A stretch of 64,000 nucleotides of DNA from Tenrec ecaudatus (Eukaryota > Chordata > Mammalia > Afrosoricida > Tenrecidae): assembly GCF_050624435.1 (NCBI RefSeq), contig NC_134543.1, positions 126,137,475 through 126,201,474 of the forward strand, in the 5' to 3' direction. How positions within the stretch are numbered: position 1 is the stretch's first letter; each line of letters begins with the position of its first letter. The position numbers and the translations under genes are program-made. Below are positions 10,898 through 22,099 of the stretch, in pieces. The notes beneath the pieces are model-generated. The model saw only the letters and a program-made list of their open reading frames with translations. It had not been told where the DNA came from and did no database searches.

Positions 10898-11005
10898 AGC
10901 AAGTCCTGACAGTGCAGTGGGTTAAAGCACTTGAAACCCATCAATCTCTCTGTGGGAGAAAGAGGTGGCACTTCACTTCCATAAAGATGTAACTTTGAAA
11001 AAGAA
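10898..11005 (+). mobile_element. AfroSINE 5' part
   Basis: 'agtcctgacagtgcagtgggtt' then 'ctctctgtgggagaaagaggt'. The 3' part resumes near 11284, so the SINE is probably split. Confidence 0.6.
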
Positions 11006-11039
11006 TGTGACTTTGTCATTAGTGAGGCCCACCTTATAA

Positions 11040-11270
11040 TCGTCACCATTCAAGTTGAAACAGCAGCATGTACCCAAGGAAAACATCACAGAAATATCAG
11101 GAAAGAAGGAGAAAGGAAACCAGAGAACACAGAAAGGAAGTGGGATAAGTGATAGTACATTTCCAGAATTTCAATGACATGAAACAAAATAATTATGAAT
11201 TTTTAATGGAAAGCTGATCTGCCTATGTAAACCTTCATCCAATTCACAATTTAAAAAACTTTAAAAGCAG
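11040..11270 (+). repeat. L1-type 3' end, sense, within AfroSINE
   Basis: The tail 'tttttaatggaaagctgatct' then 'gcctatgtaaaccttcatcc' resembles the reverse of 7133-7437 and an afrotherian L1 3' end. Confidence 0.35.
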
Positions 11271-11283
11271 CAACAACAAAAAT

Positions 11284-11375
11284 ACCCCAGCATTACTCTG
11301 AGAAACCTTATGGTACAGTTCTACTCTGTTCAATAGGGTTGCTATTATCAGATTTGAATCAACAACAGTGGATTT
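11284..11375 (+). mobile_element. AfroSINE 3' part
   Basis: 'ggtacagttctactctgttc' followed by 'aatagggttgctattatcag' is the sense 3' half. Confidence 0.6.
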
Positions 11376-11493
11376 GGTTTCTGATGATTTTTTGGTGCTA
11401 AATATAGGGCCGTTCAGGACACTAATAATTTATCTTTTTCTTAGTAAAATTTTTCCTGAGATATCCAGTGACACCAGCAGGATTTGATTAGTC

Positions 11494-11944
11494 CAGTGGT
11501 TAACCTGGGGTTGCCTAAGACCATTGGGATAAAAAAAAAAAAAGACCATTGGAAAACAAATATTTTCGATGGTCTTAGGACCAAGACACAGCTCCTCTGT
11601 CTGCCTCCAGGCAGGTCCCCCTACATGCGAGTACTTGGCATGAAGCCTGAAACCTATGCTGCACCATTACTTCTAGACAAAATTTCATTTATTTGTAATT
11701 AGAAATAAATATTTCACAATATATAATTACATAGTGTTTTGTGATGAATCACTATGCTTTAGTTATGTTCAATTTGTAACAATGAAAATACATCCTGTAT
11801 ATACATATTTACATTACGATTCCTAACCATAGTAAAATAACAGTGTGAAGTAGCAACAAAAATAATTTTATGGTTGGGGGTGGTCACCACCACACGAGGA
11901 ACTGTATGAAAGGGTTGCGGCGTTAGGAAGGTTACGAACCACTG
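11494..11944. mobile_element. Non-autonomous hAT element, SPIN-like, 451 bp
   Basis: The termini are inverted repeats starting CAGTGGTT and ending AACCACTG. Inside the left end is the palindrome-like 'aagaccattg...cgatggtctta'. Inside the right end is 'acaaaaataattttatggttg'. Flanking 8-mers gattagtc (11486-11493) and gactaacc (11945-11952) differ only by three transitions, as expected of an aged 8-bp hAT target duplication. The internal motifs match my memory of the SPIN group. There is no transposase ORF. Confidence 0.8.
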
Positions 11945-11999
11945 GACTAACCAAAACCCAAGGTTATATCTTAGTATTTGAGGCTGCAAGTTGAAAGTT

Positions 12000-12690
12000 T
12001 TGAGAAAGTACGTTGTTCAGAGATCCATTTTTATTTTTTGGACATCCAATTCTTGTATTAGATGAACTTCAAGAGACTTTCATGCTGTAAATGTTAAAAC
12101 ATGTTCTCAAAGTCTGAAGATGAGGTTGCTGTTACTAGGGAAACAGAACCACTGTGACATAATTCTCAGTTCCTCATAGCTTGGTTCTCCCTCTCATAGC
12201 TCTGCACCATTTAAGAGAATAATTTCAAGATTTTAGCACTAAATGACTCACCAAAACCCTAATGAATCTATAGCATTTGGCATTAGTGAAAGTATGGAAT
12301 TTATATTGCTTTATTTTCCTTTCCTTGATGAGGCCCTTGATTTCTCTGACATACTCCGAGAATAAGCTGGTAGACCATGGATAACCTAAAATGCATGGTG
12401 TATACCAATATGGATTTTCATGAAATGACAGCAAACCTCCCTCATCTGGGGTTTTTGCTAGAGAAGAATTCCACAGCATTTGTGCTCTGTGCCATTTGAG
12501 GCACCTGTGTTCTGTTGGTCCTTTGGACCCTTCAGTTTTTGAAACAGAGTAATGCAACACAGAAAGTCTGACATTTTTATAAGCTCCCTCATATACTTGC
12601 ACTGACTTCATGATACAACTTTTTCTTTTCTTAATATGTTCTTTATTTTACAAGTAGGTAATGTTCCAAGGCAAAGAACCAAACTCTATG
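12000..12690. other. Intron 4 stretch, nothing recognised
   Basis: An open frame of 128 codons occurs on the minus strand at 12225-12611. It shows no family motif and I treat it as chance. Confidence 0.35.
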
Positions 12691-12694
12691 GAGG

Positions 12695-13435
12695 AGCGAG
12701 TCATGAGGTGTCGATAGGGTCAGGTAACAGCCATCAGAAGACCCACAACAAACAAACAAACACACTGTTGACAACGAGGGAGGTCGGAGCAGAGACCCAA
12801 ACCCATCTGTAGACAATGGGACATCCCCTCACGGAAGGGTCACGAGGAAGGGGGAAGTCAACCGGGGTGCAGTATTAGCACCTATGAAACACAATATTCC
12901 TCTGGTTCCTTGAGGCTTCCTCACACCCCCTTATCATGACCCAAGTCCTGCCTTTCAGTTCTGGCTAGACCAGAGCATGTGCACTGGTACAAATAAATGC
13001 TCATGACACATGGAATCCATCAGATAAACCCCTCAGGAACAGAAATGGGAGTAGTGATACCAGGAGGGTAGGTAGGGAAAGAAGTGTAGGAAGGGGGAAC
13101 CTATTGGCAATGATCAAAACATAACCCCGCCCCATACCCAGGGAGAGGAACAACAGAAACCGCGAGGGAAGGGAGGCAGAGGTCGGTGTAAGCTTTGAAA
13201 GTAATAATAATTTATAATTTATCAAGGGATCAGGGTAGGAGGGGGAGGGAGGGAAAGAAAGACATGCTGATACCAAGGGCTCAAGTAGAAAGGAAATGTT
13301 TAGAAAACAATGATGGCAACATAGGTACAAAAATGATTGCTACAATTGATGTATAGGTTATTTTTTTATGTATAGGTTATAAGAGCTGTAAGAGCCCCCT
13401 ATAAAATGATCTTTAAGATGATAATAATAATAAAA
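12695..13435 (+). mobile_element. HAL1-like copy, sense
   Basis: It runs from 'cgagtcatgaggtgtcgatag' through 'tggctagaccagagcatgtgc' to 'ccccctataaaatgat'. It is somewhat divergent from the 18-kb copy, so perhaps a separate subfamily. Confidence 0.82.
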
Positions 13436-13729
13436 AGAGCTAGACTAGTTCTCACTAATTGGTACTGTACTGTGCTTTGTTTTCTGGTTCCTTCTAATAA
13501 AGCATCTGCTTATAATTTTTCTTATGAGATTCAGCCTTCAAGATTAGAAAGAAGGCTTTATTTGTTTTAAATCTTATGGGGTTTTTTCTTTAATATTTTC
13601 AATGGCAGCAATTCTTTGTCCTTTGAGAGTACCTTAGAATGTATTTGTTTTTTTAACCACCACGTCATTCAGGGACATTTGACAGTGAAATCAGTTTTAT
13701 TTATGGCTCATAAAAGAAGAGAAAATTAG

Positions 13730-14057
13730 GAGAACCGATCTTGGGGATCTATGTGTAATCTCCTCTCTGGGGATGGACAATGGGAAGGTGGGTGAGGGGA
13801 GACGCCAGGCAGGGTAAGATAAGATAAAATAATAATTTATAAACTCTTAAGGGTTCATGGGGGAGGAGGGAGTGGGGAGGGAGGGGAAGAGGAAAAAAAA
13901 GGAAAATGAGCTGATTCCAGGAACCCAAGTGGAAGGCGAATTTTGAGAATGACGAGGGCAACGAATGTATAAGGGTGCTTTACTCAATTGATATATGTAT
14001 GGATTGTGATGAGTTGTGTGAGCCCCAATAAAGTGATTTATTAAATTAAAAAAAGAG
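13730..14057 (+). mobile_element. HAL1-like 3' end, sense, 12-bp TSD
   Basis: It is flanked by perfect agagaaaattag copies at 13718-13729 and 14058-14069. It ends 'gagccccaataaagtgattt' plus A-rich tail. It lies about 150 bases upstream of exon 5. Confidence 0.88.
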
Positions 14058-14219
14058 AGAGAAAATTAGAGACCTAGGGCAAAACTCACTCGCATGCATG
14101 TATTCTGGTATGTTTGTCCAGTCTCGGTTTTTATTGTAATATCTATTGTGTAATTTTAGAATACTAAGCAAACAATGCAACTTTTTGGATCCTAAGTTTT
14201 TACTCTTATTATTCATTAG

Positions 14220-14298
14220 GTATGTACTCGAGAAGAACAGGATATCTTACAACGTGACTCAAACAAGAGCCAGAAACTGCTGAAGAAGCTCATGTCAG
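14220..14298 (+). CDS. TRIP4: TRIP4 coding exon 5
   Basis: The acceptor ttcattag|gtatgt is followed by VCTREEQDILQRDSNKSQ and then a leucine/lysine-rich helix ending LMSG. Cys211 is the last zinc-finger cysteine. The donor is tcag|gtaggc. Phase 0 in, phase 1 out. Confidence 0.95.
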
Positions 14299-14444
14299 GT
14301 AGGCTGCATTTTCCTGATTGGATTCACAGTGTTACGTACAATTTATTTTTTCTATAATTATTTTTCTGGACTATACCCTGGTATGTAAGATGTATAGTTC
14401 ATTTACTCACTTATTCTACAAGCATGTAAAAAAATATATTATTA

Positions 14445-15686
14445 AAACCATTTCCCAGGGACAAGGGAACAAGTGATCCAAAATCAGTGGCGAGGAGGGT
14501 GTAAGAGGCCTGGTAGGACTTGATCAAGGGTAATGTAACCTAGAGGAATTACTGAAACCCAATGAAGGCTGAGCATGATAGTAGGACAAAAGGAAAGTAA
14601 ATGGAAATAGAGGAAAGAAATAGAAGGGAAAGGGCATTTATAGAGGTCTAAATAAAGGCATGTACATATGTAAATATATTTATATATGATGCTGGGGAAA
14701 TAGATCTCTGTGCATGTATTTATAGGTTTAGTATTAAGGTAGCAGATGGACATTGGGCCTCCACTCAAGTACTCCCTCAATGCAAGAATACTTTATTCTA
14801 TTAACTGGCATTCCATGATGCTCACCTTCCCGACACAATTGCTGAAGACAAATGGGTGCATAAGCAAATGTGGTGAAGAAAGTTGATGGTGCCCAGCTAT
14901 CAAAAGATATAGCGTCTGGGGTCTTAAAGGCTTGAAGGTAAACCAGTGGCCATCTAGCTGAGAAGCAACAATGCCCACATGGAAGAAGCACACCAGCCTG
15001 TGTGATCATGAGGTGTCAAAGGGATCAGGTATCAGGCATCAAAGAACAAAAAATCATATCGTTGTGAATGAGGAGGAGTGTGGAGTGGGAACCCAAAGCC
15101 AGTCTGTAGGCAACTGGACATCTCCTTACAGAAGGGTCATGGACAGGAGACCAACCAGTCAGGGTGCAGTGTAGCAATGATGAAACATACAATTTTCCTC
15201 TAGTTCTTTAATGCTTCTCCCCCCTGTCCCTCGCTATCATGATCCCAATTCTACCTTACAAATCTGGCTAGACTGGATGTAAGCTGATACAGATAGGAAC
15301 TGGAAACACAGGGTATCCAGGACAGATGACCGCTTCAGGACCAGTGGGGAGAGTGGTGATACCAGAGGGTGGAGGGGAGGGGTAGAAAGGGGGAACTGAT
15401 TACAAGAATCTACATATAACTCCCTCCCTGGGGGACAGACAACAGAAAAGTGGGTGAAGGGAGGTATCAGACCGTGTAAGACATGACAAAATAATAATTT
15501 ATAAATTATCAAGGGTTCATGGGGGTGGGGGAGGGGAAAATGAGCTGATAGCAAGGGCTCAAGCAGGAAGCAAATGTTTTGAGAATGATGGCAACAAATG
15601 TACAAATGTGCTTCACACATGGATGGATGGATGGATGGATTGTGATAAGAGTTGTACGAGGCCCCGATAAAATGATTTTGAAAAAG
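14445..15686 (+). mobile_element. HAL1-like copy, sense, 1.24 kb
   Basis: It covers the 3' region from 'aagtgatccaaaatcagtggc' through 'atttatagaggtctaaataa' and 'gccatctagctgagaagcaa' to 'gccccgataaaatgatttt'. It includes a short (GGAT)n run near 15622. Confidence 0.88.
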
Positions 15687-15804
15687 TAGCCATGTAATAT
15701 TGAGATAAAATTAATAAGAATAATATTAGCTTATAACTCAAAGAATAAAATGAATGTTCATGAGACCCTATTCATTGTATTCATTCTTTAAGGCAATAGT
15801 AATA

Positions 15805-16205
15805 ATATGGGACATAGGTACTGGGTGGTTTAACACAATAGACATTTATTCTCCCACAGTTCTGAAACTAGACGTCTGAAAGCAAGGTGCCAGCTGAATT
15901 TTGGTTCCTCCATCAGCTCTAGTGGAGGATCCTTGCCTGTTTCGGCTTCTGGTAACCCCAGATGCTACATGGTTGTGGTAGCAAAACCACAATCTCTGCT
16001 TCTGTCTGTATGTGGCTAGCATCCTGCTGTGTTTTTTCTGTCTTAGCTCTTCTTAGAAGAACATCAGTCATAATTAGATCAGAGCACCCTGTTCCAGTAT
16101 GTCCTCATATTGCCAAAGTTTATCTGCAAAAATTGTCTTTCCAAGTAAGATCACAGTCATAGGTACTGGGGTAGGATATCAACCTATATTTTTGGAGAAC
16201 ACAGT
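15805..16205. repeat. Ancient dispersed repeat, family not assigned
   Basis: The words 'actgggtggtttaacacaatag', 'ctcccacagttctgaaacta' and 'cagagcaccctgttccagtat' match a common old mammalian repeat whose name I cannot fix. Confidence 0.45.
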
Positions 16206-16277
16206 TCAGCCCAATACTTGTAAATAAATTAATAACAGAATAAGTTAACAAATGGAGAAGAAGGGACAGGTCTTTCT

Positions 16278-16680
16278 TTTTTAAAAATAATTTTATTGGG
16301 GCCTTGTATAACTCTTATCACACTCCATATATCCACCAATTGTGTCACGCACATTTGTACATTTGTTGTCACTATAATTTCAAAACATTTGATTCCTACT
16401 TGAGCCCTTGGTATCAGCTCCTCATTTTTCCCTGCCCTCCCTCATGAACCCTTGATAATTTATGTCTATATACCGGTATATATGTATTTTTTCATGTCTT
16501 ATGCTAACCGATGTCTCCCTTCACCCTCTTCTGTTATCAGTCCCCCTGGGAGGGGATTACATGAAGATCCTTGTAAATGGTTTCCCCTTTCTCCCCCACA
16601 CCTTACCCTGACCCTCCTGGTATTGCTACTCTGATTATTGGTCCTGAGTGGTGTATCTGTCCTGAATTCCCTGTGGAACA
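16278..16680 (-). mobile_element. HAL1-like 3' end, antisense
   Basis: Poly-T/A-rich start, then 'taattttattggggccttg', continuing through 'gtccccctgggaggggatta' to 'ctgtcctgaattccctgtgg'. Confidence 0.85.
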
Positions 16681-16689
16681 GCTTTTTCT

Positions 16690-17110
16690 CACAGAAGAAT
16701 TTCCATGAATAAAATAGAAGAAATGAGAGTGATGAAAATCATTACGGGGGAGGGGGAAAAAAAGAAAAGAAAATTATTAGAACACCAAGGTGGTAATTGC
16801 TGGAGGTAAGGTTCATGGACAGATGTTAAGCTTACTCGGTAAATGTTTTAGAATAGGAGATTAGCAAGGTCATGAGAAACAGGAAAAGACTGAAGAACTA
16901 TCCTCGCAAATAAGAGGAGACTAAGGAGACATGACAAGTAGGTTGGAGTCTGGATTTGTATCCTGGAACCAAAAGGGACATTAGTGGGGAAAAAGTAGTA
17001 GGACTGAAGTTTAGTTAATAAATAATATTGTACCCTTGTAATGTTTCCTAGTTTAGATAATTGTGCTATGATTATGTAAGAAAGATATTAGCATTAGGTA
17101 GCTTGGGGTT
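16690..17110. other. Intron 5 stretch, nothing recognised
   Basis: No repeat or coding signal was identified. Confidence 0.35.
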
Positions 17111-17114
17111 ATAC

Positions 17115-17322
17115 GAACCCCAAGCCAAACCCACTGTCTTTGAGGCGATTCTGACCCTTAGTGACTCCGTATAAAGGTTTTAAGACTGTAAATCTTTACG
17201 GGAGTAGAGAGCTTCATCTTTCTCTCACAAGGCGAGTGGCTGGTGGTTTAGAATCACGGCCTGTGTGGTTAGCAGCCCAGTGCTTGAGCCACAGCTCCAC
17301 CAGTCTCCTTGAAGGTTATAGG
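17115..17322 (-). mobile_element. AfroSINE, antisense
   Basis: 'caagccaaacccactgtctt' then 'gaggcgattctgacccttag', ending 'agcagcccagtgcttgagcc'. Confidence 0.75.
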
Positions 17323-17609
17323 ATCTCTATTATTTGTGTATCTCTTTTTTTTTTATTTGTGTATCTCTTATAAGGTTAAAAAAATCAACAAAGTTAAGAT
17401 AAAAATCAGTTAATGAAATTCTTAAAAGGAAAATCACTCATTACTGTCCATATAAGGAAATATTTTATTTTGTTGTGTTTCAGTTCATGGTTGCTATTAT
17501 TTTTTAATATAGATTGGTTGATATTATTAAAGAGCAATCATAGTGTGTATAGATTTTTATGCTTTTCCTTTATTTCAAGACATTCTTTTTTTTTTCAGTT
17601 CTTACAAGT

Positions 17610-17862
17610 GGTATTTTTTTTAATCATTTTATTAGGGGTTCATGCATTTCTTATCACCATACATACATCAATTGTGTAAAGCACATTTATATATTCTTTT
17701 TTAAAAATCATTTTATTAGGGGCTCATACAACTCTTTTTTGGGGGGGTCGCTCTGATTTTTAAAAAAAATCATTTTATTGGGGGCCCTTACAGCTCATAA
17801 CATTTCATATATCAATTGTTTCAAGCATATTTGTACATACACTTCCATAATCATTTTCTTTC
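17610..17862 (-). mobile_element. Three stacked HAL1-like 3' ends
   Basis: Three separate antisense 3' termini follow each other: about 17618-17700, 17701-17740 and 17759-17862. Each starts with a T/A-rich run and 'aatcattttatt(a/g)gggg', and each is cut after 40-110 bases. The long copy starts immediately after. Confidence 0.8.
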
Positions 17863-20800
17863 TTTTTTTTTTTTACATTTTATTAGGGGCTCATACAACT
17901 CTTATCACAATCCATAAATACATCAATTGTGTAAAACACATTTGTGCATTCATTGCCCATATCATTCTCAAAACATTAGCTCTCCACGTAAGCCCCTGGT
18001 ATCAGCTCCTCATGGTTTCCCCTCCCTCCCCACTACCCCCTCTGTCATGAACCCTTGATAATTTATAAATTATTATTTTGTCATATCTTTCCCTGTCCGA
18101 TGTCTTCCTTCACCCACTTTTCTGTTGTGTCTCCCCCAGGGAGGAGGTCACATGTAGATCCTTGCAATTTGTTCCCCTTTTCCAGCCCACCCTCCCAGTA
18201 TCACCACTCAAACCAATGGTCCTGAGGGGATCGTCCGCCCTGAATTCCCTGTGTTTCCAGTTCCCATCTGTACCAGTGTACATCCTCTGGTCTAGCTAGA
18301 CTTTGCAAGGTAGGATTCTGATCATGATAGTAGTGGGGGTGGGGAAGCATTTAGGAACTAGAAGAAAGTTTTATGTTTCATCGTTGCTACATCATACCCT
18401 GACTGGCTTGTCTCCTCCCCAAGTCCCTTCTATAAGGGGATGTCCAGTGGCTTACAAATGGGCTTTAGTTATCCACTCTACACTCCTGCCCTCATTCACT
18501 ATGGTAAGATTTTTTGTTCTGATGATGTCTTATACCCGATCCCTTCGACACCTTGTGATCACACAGGCTGGTGTACTTCTTCCATGTGGGCTTTGTTGCT
18601 TCTGAGCTAGATGGCCACTTGTTTACCTTCAAGCCTTTAAGACCTCAGACACTATATCTTTTGATAGCCGGGCACCATCAGCTTTCTTCACCATTTTTGA
18701 TTATGCACCCATTTGTCTTCAGCGGTCATATCAGGGAGGAAAGCACACAATGATATGGTTGTTTTGTTCTTTGATGCCTGATAACTGATCCCTTCAGAAC
18801 CTCATGATCACACGTGCTGCTATGCTTCTTCCATGTGGGCTTTGTTGCTTCTGAGCTAGATGGCCGCTTGTTTACCTTCAAGACCTTAAAGCCCCAGATG
18901 CTATATCTTTTGATAGCCAGGCACCATCAGCTTTCTTCACCACATTTGATTGTTCACTCTCTTTGTCTTCAGTAGTTGCGTCAAGAAGATGAGCATCATA
19001 GAATGCCAATTAATAGAAGAAAGTATTCTTGCATTGAGGGAGTATTTGAGTGGAGGCACAATGTCCTTCTGCTACCTTAATACTAAACCTATAAATATAT
19101 GCACATAGATCTTTTCCCCATCCTAATATGTAAATATATTTGCATATGTACATGTCTTTATCTAGACCTCTATAAATGCCCTTTGCCTCCTAGCTCTTTC
19201 CTCTATTTCCTTTGACTTTCCTCCTGTCCCACTATCATGCTCAGTCCCCAAAAGGATTTCAGCAATTCCTCTTGGTTACATTACTCTTAATCATGCCCAA
19301 ACAGGTCTCCCACACCCTCCTCACCACCAATTTGGATCACTTGTTGCCTTGTCCCTGGGTTTATTAACACCACTATTCCCCCCCACACCCCCACACCCCA
19401 CACTACCTCCTGCTCTCACATGGCCCCACAGAACTTTTGGTCCCTTGTTTTCTCCTCCCATTGTTCACCCAGCCTATCTTATTTAGACAGACCAGCGGAG
19501 ATAATAACATGCATAAAAACAAGACAGAGCAAAACCAAGCAACAATATACTATAAAACAACAATAACAACAAACCAATGGGAAAAAAACAGGCAAGAAAG
19601 AGAAGCTTGTAGTTAGTTCACGGATTGTTTGTTGGTCTTTAGGAGTGTTTTCCAGTCCAGTTTGTTGGGGCACCATGCACTGGCCCCAATGTCCACCTTC
19701 AGCAATCCCCGGGGACCTCTCAGCTCCGTTCCTTGCTGTTCTGTTGTACCCCTTTAATGTTTTGCCTCGGCGTGGCAGGATCAGATCGGGTGCAATTCCC
19801 ACACTGTGTCTCTTGTGTTGTCCCCTATAGGGCTATGGGTCAGTGAGGGGCGTCATGTCTCATAGTGATGTTCTCTGTGGACTGGCTGCTCTAATTAGGA
19901 ACATCGTCCTCACTGCCTGGTGGACCTGGATGGGCTCCACTCTCTCCTCCTTCCTCTTCATCTGCTCCTGTGTGCTCTGATCAGATACATCCCTCTCCCG
20001 GAGCTGCAGATTCAGTGATGTCCCTTGAAATAAATTTTTCTGGGGGGAGGGGCAGGTGTCCACTTAGTAGTTCGGGATGGGGCTGGCCCCCCAGACCTCT
20101 CCACTGGTTCCCTGTTCCACGCTGGCATGTTGCAGTCCCATCTTGGAGCACCGAGTTGCAGTCTGTTCCCTCTTTCCCTGTGGAGACACAAACAGTACCC
20201 TCCCCTTGGGTGGGTTAGTGCCCTGTACCCCATTACCCTTTTCTTTTTTGTTATTTTTTTTTCCTTTTCCCACCTCCTTTTTAGTTGTCTACCATGTGTG
20301 TCCCTGTATTTGGTCTTGTCCCTGCCATATTACCTGAATCTCACCCCAGGAATGTTTGTATACCGTAGCTTTTTCCCTATGCCTCTTTTACATTTTTTTT
20401 CTTAAAGCTTACCTCAGCAGACTTTGAATTCTTTCCAACCTTAAGCCAATGCTATATGGAGGTCTGTTTTCTCTTTGTTGCCCTCTGGGTGAGGTTGTTC
20501 TATGTGGTGGTCTCTTATTTTTGCTTGGTGAGTTTGATCTTCTGCCCATACTGGTTTGGCAAGGATCTTTTGTAGGGCTGGGTTTCTTCTAATGTATTCT
20601 TTGAGTTTTTCTTTGTCTAAGAAGACTCGTACTTCTCCATTTGTCTTGATCGATAATTTGGCTGGGTAGATTATTCTTGGGTTTGCATGGTTTTCCTTCA
20701 ATTTTTGGAATATGTTACTCCACTGTCTCCTCTTCTTCATCGTTTGTGTTTATAGGTCTGAGCATATTCTTATTTGGGAACCTTTATATGTGATTGCTTG

Positions 20801-21117
20801 TTTTTCCCTAGCTGTTCTCATGATTTTCTCCTTTTCCTCACAGTTGGATAATTTACCTATTATGTGCCTTGGTGACATCTTCTTGGGATTCAATCTAGCT
20901 GGTGTTCTTTCAGCCTCCTGAATGGTTGCCTGGTTTCACTCATTATGCTGGGGAAGTTTTCTTCCATGAATTCTCTCACTATTGTTGCAGTTGACTTCTT
21001 TGTTGTGTCTTCCAGTAAGCCAGCAATTCTAGTGTTGTTCCGCTTCATAGCATCAGACATAGCTCTTAAGTTTTCTTCAGCTTCTCTCATGATCTTATTA
21101 AATTTCCATTTTCTATC
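17862..21117 (-). mobile_element. Longest HAL1-like element (3.3 kb)
   Basis: Read on the minus strand it has a broken ORF1 (21117 to 20441), about 2.5 kb of non-coding 3' region, and the family 3' end 'agcccctaataaaatgt' plus poly-A at 17862. No ORF2 endonuclease or reverse-transcriptase motif can be seen in the 2.5 kb. ORF1 plus 3' region without ORF2 is the definition of a half-L1 (HAL1). The copy at 37199-39395 has the same 3' region. Confidence 0.75.
20441..21117 (-). pseudogene. L1 ORF1 relic (RNA-binding protein), 5'-truncated
   Basis: The minus-strand piece 20740-20441 ends the protein and contains NPRIIYPAKLSIKTNGEVRV followed by FLDKEKLKEYIRRNPALQKI, which matches the conserved C-terminal domain of L1 ORF1p. 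The upstream piece (21117-20890) has a coiled-coil/RRM-like part with FMEENFPSIMSE, after which it is stopped. The two pieces lie in different frames, so at least one frameshift and one stop separate them. In an intact L1 ORF1p this protein trimerises and coats its RNA. Here it is dead, and the N terminus is missing beyond the junction at 21117. Confidence 0.8.
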
Positions 21118-21602
21118 TGTACCAGTGTGCATCCTCTGGTCTAGCCAGATTTGTAAGGTAGAATTGGCATCATGATTGTCAGAGGGAAGAAGCATTTAAG
21201 AACTAGAGGAAAAAAAAACAACTACAGGAAAGTTGTATGTTTCATCGTTGCTGCATCGCACCCTGACTGACTCATCTCCTCCCCGAGACCCTTCTATAAG
21301 GGGGTGTCCAGAGGCCTACAAATGGACTTTGGGTCTCCACTCCACACTCCACACTACCCCCACCTCATTCATAATGAGATGATTTTTTGTTCTGATGATG
21401 CCTGATACCTGATCCTTTCGACAACTTGTGATCACACAGGCTGTTATGCTTCTTCCATCTGGGCTTTGTTGCTTCTCAGCTAGATGGCTGCTTGTTCACC
21501 TTCAAGCCTTTAAGACCCCAGACACTATATCTTTTGATAGCCAGGCACCATCAGCTTTCTTCGCCACATTTGCTTATGCACCCATTTGTTCAAGACGTAC
21601 TT
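21118..21602 (-). mobile_element. HAL1-like internal block joined to ORF1
   Basis: It repeats the block 18265-18720 of the neighbouring copy, from 'ctgtaccagtgtgcatcctc' to 'ttatgcacccatttg', in the same orientation. It has no poly-T end. It joins ORF1 directly and stops abruptly at 21602. Confidence 0.75.
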
Positions 21603-21631
21603 TCTAATTAGCTTCTGTGTTACTATGAAAA

Positions 21632-21835
21632 GGAGCTCTGTTGGCACAGAGTTAAAGCACTTGACTGTTAACTAAAAGGTTGCTGTTTTGAGTTCACCAC
21701 CCCTCCCTGGGAGATAGATGAGGCAGCCTGCTTTCATAAAGATAAAGTTTTGAAAATCCTACAGACCAGTTCTACTCTGCCCTATAGTTTTCGAATTGAC
21801 TCAATGGCATTGAGATTACTTTTTTTGGTGTTGTG
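21632..21835 (+). mobile_element. AfroSINE, sense
   Basis: 'gctctgttggcacagagtta', 'tgactgttaactaaaaggttg', then 'accagttctactctgcccta' and 'ttgactcaatggcattgag'. Confidence 0.75.
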
Positions 21836-22099
21836 TATGTCCTTTGTAATCTTCAGTATTAATTGCTTTTGCTATCTTTTGATTTGATTTAGTAATCTAC
21901 TCTTTACCCCACTAAAGTACACAGGGGATTCTAAGTGTTCATAGAAAGATTTAATGAAAATATCCCTAAAATACAATAATTTCTGATTATTTGAGAGGTC
22001 TTTATTAAATTACTTTACCAAAAGATTATCCCAATCTTCAGAAATCTTAGCAATGAACCCCCAAATCAATTACTTTTGATATTTGACATTAAAAATATT

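Noticed and set aside
13001-13330. 109-codon minus-strand open frame (and many like it with YINCVKH or ICSPLKP words)
   Set aside because: The same words recur in every HAL1-like 3' end; they are shadows of the repeat, not protein families.
17605-17880. Direct repeats that might look like a CRISPR or tandem array
   Set aside because: Repeats are 3' ends of one LINE-derived family with irregular spacing and T-runs, in a mammalian intron.
19645-20405. Overlapping open frames on both strands
   Set aside because: They lie in the non-coding 3' region of the HAL1-like element and show no ORF2 motif.
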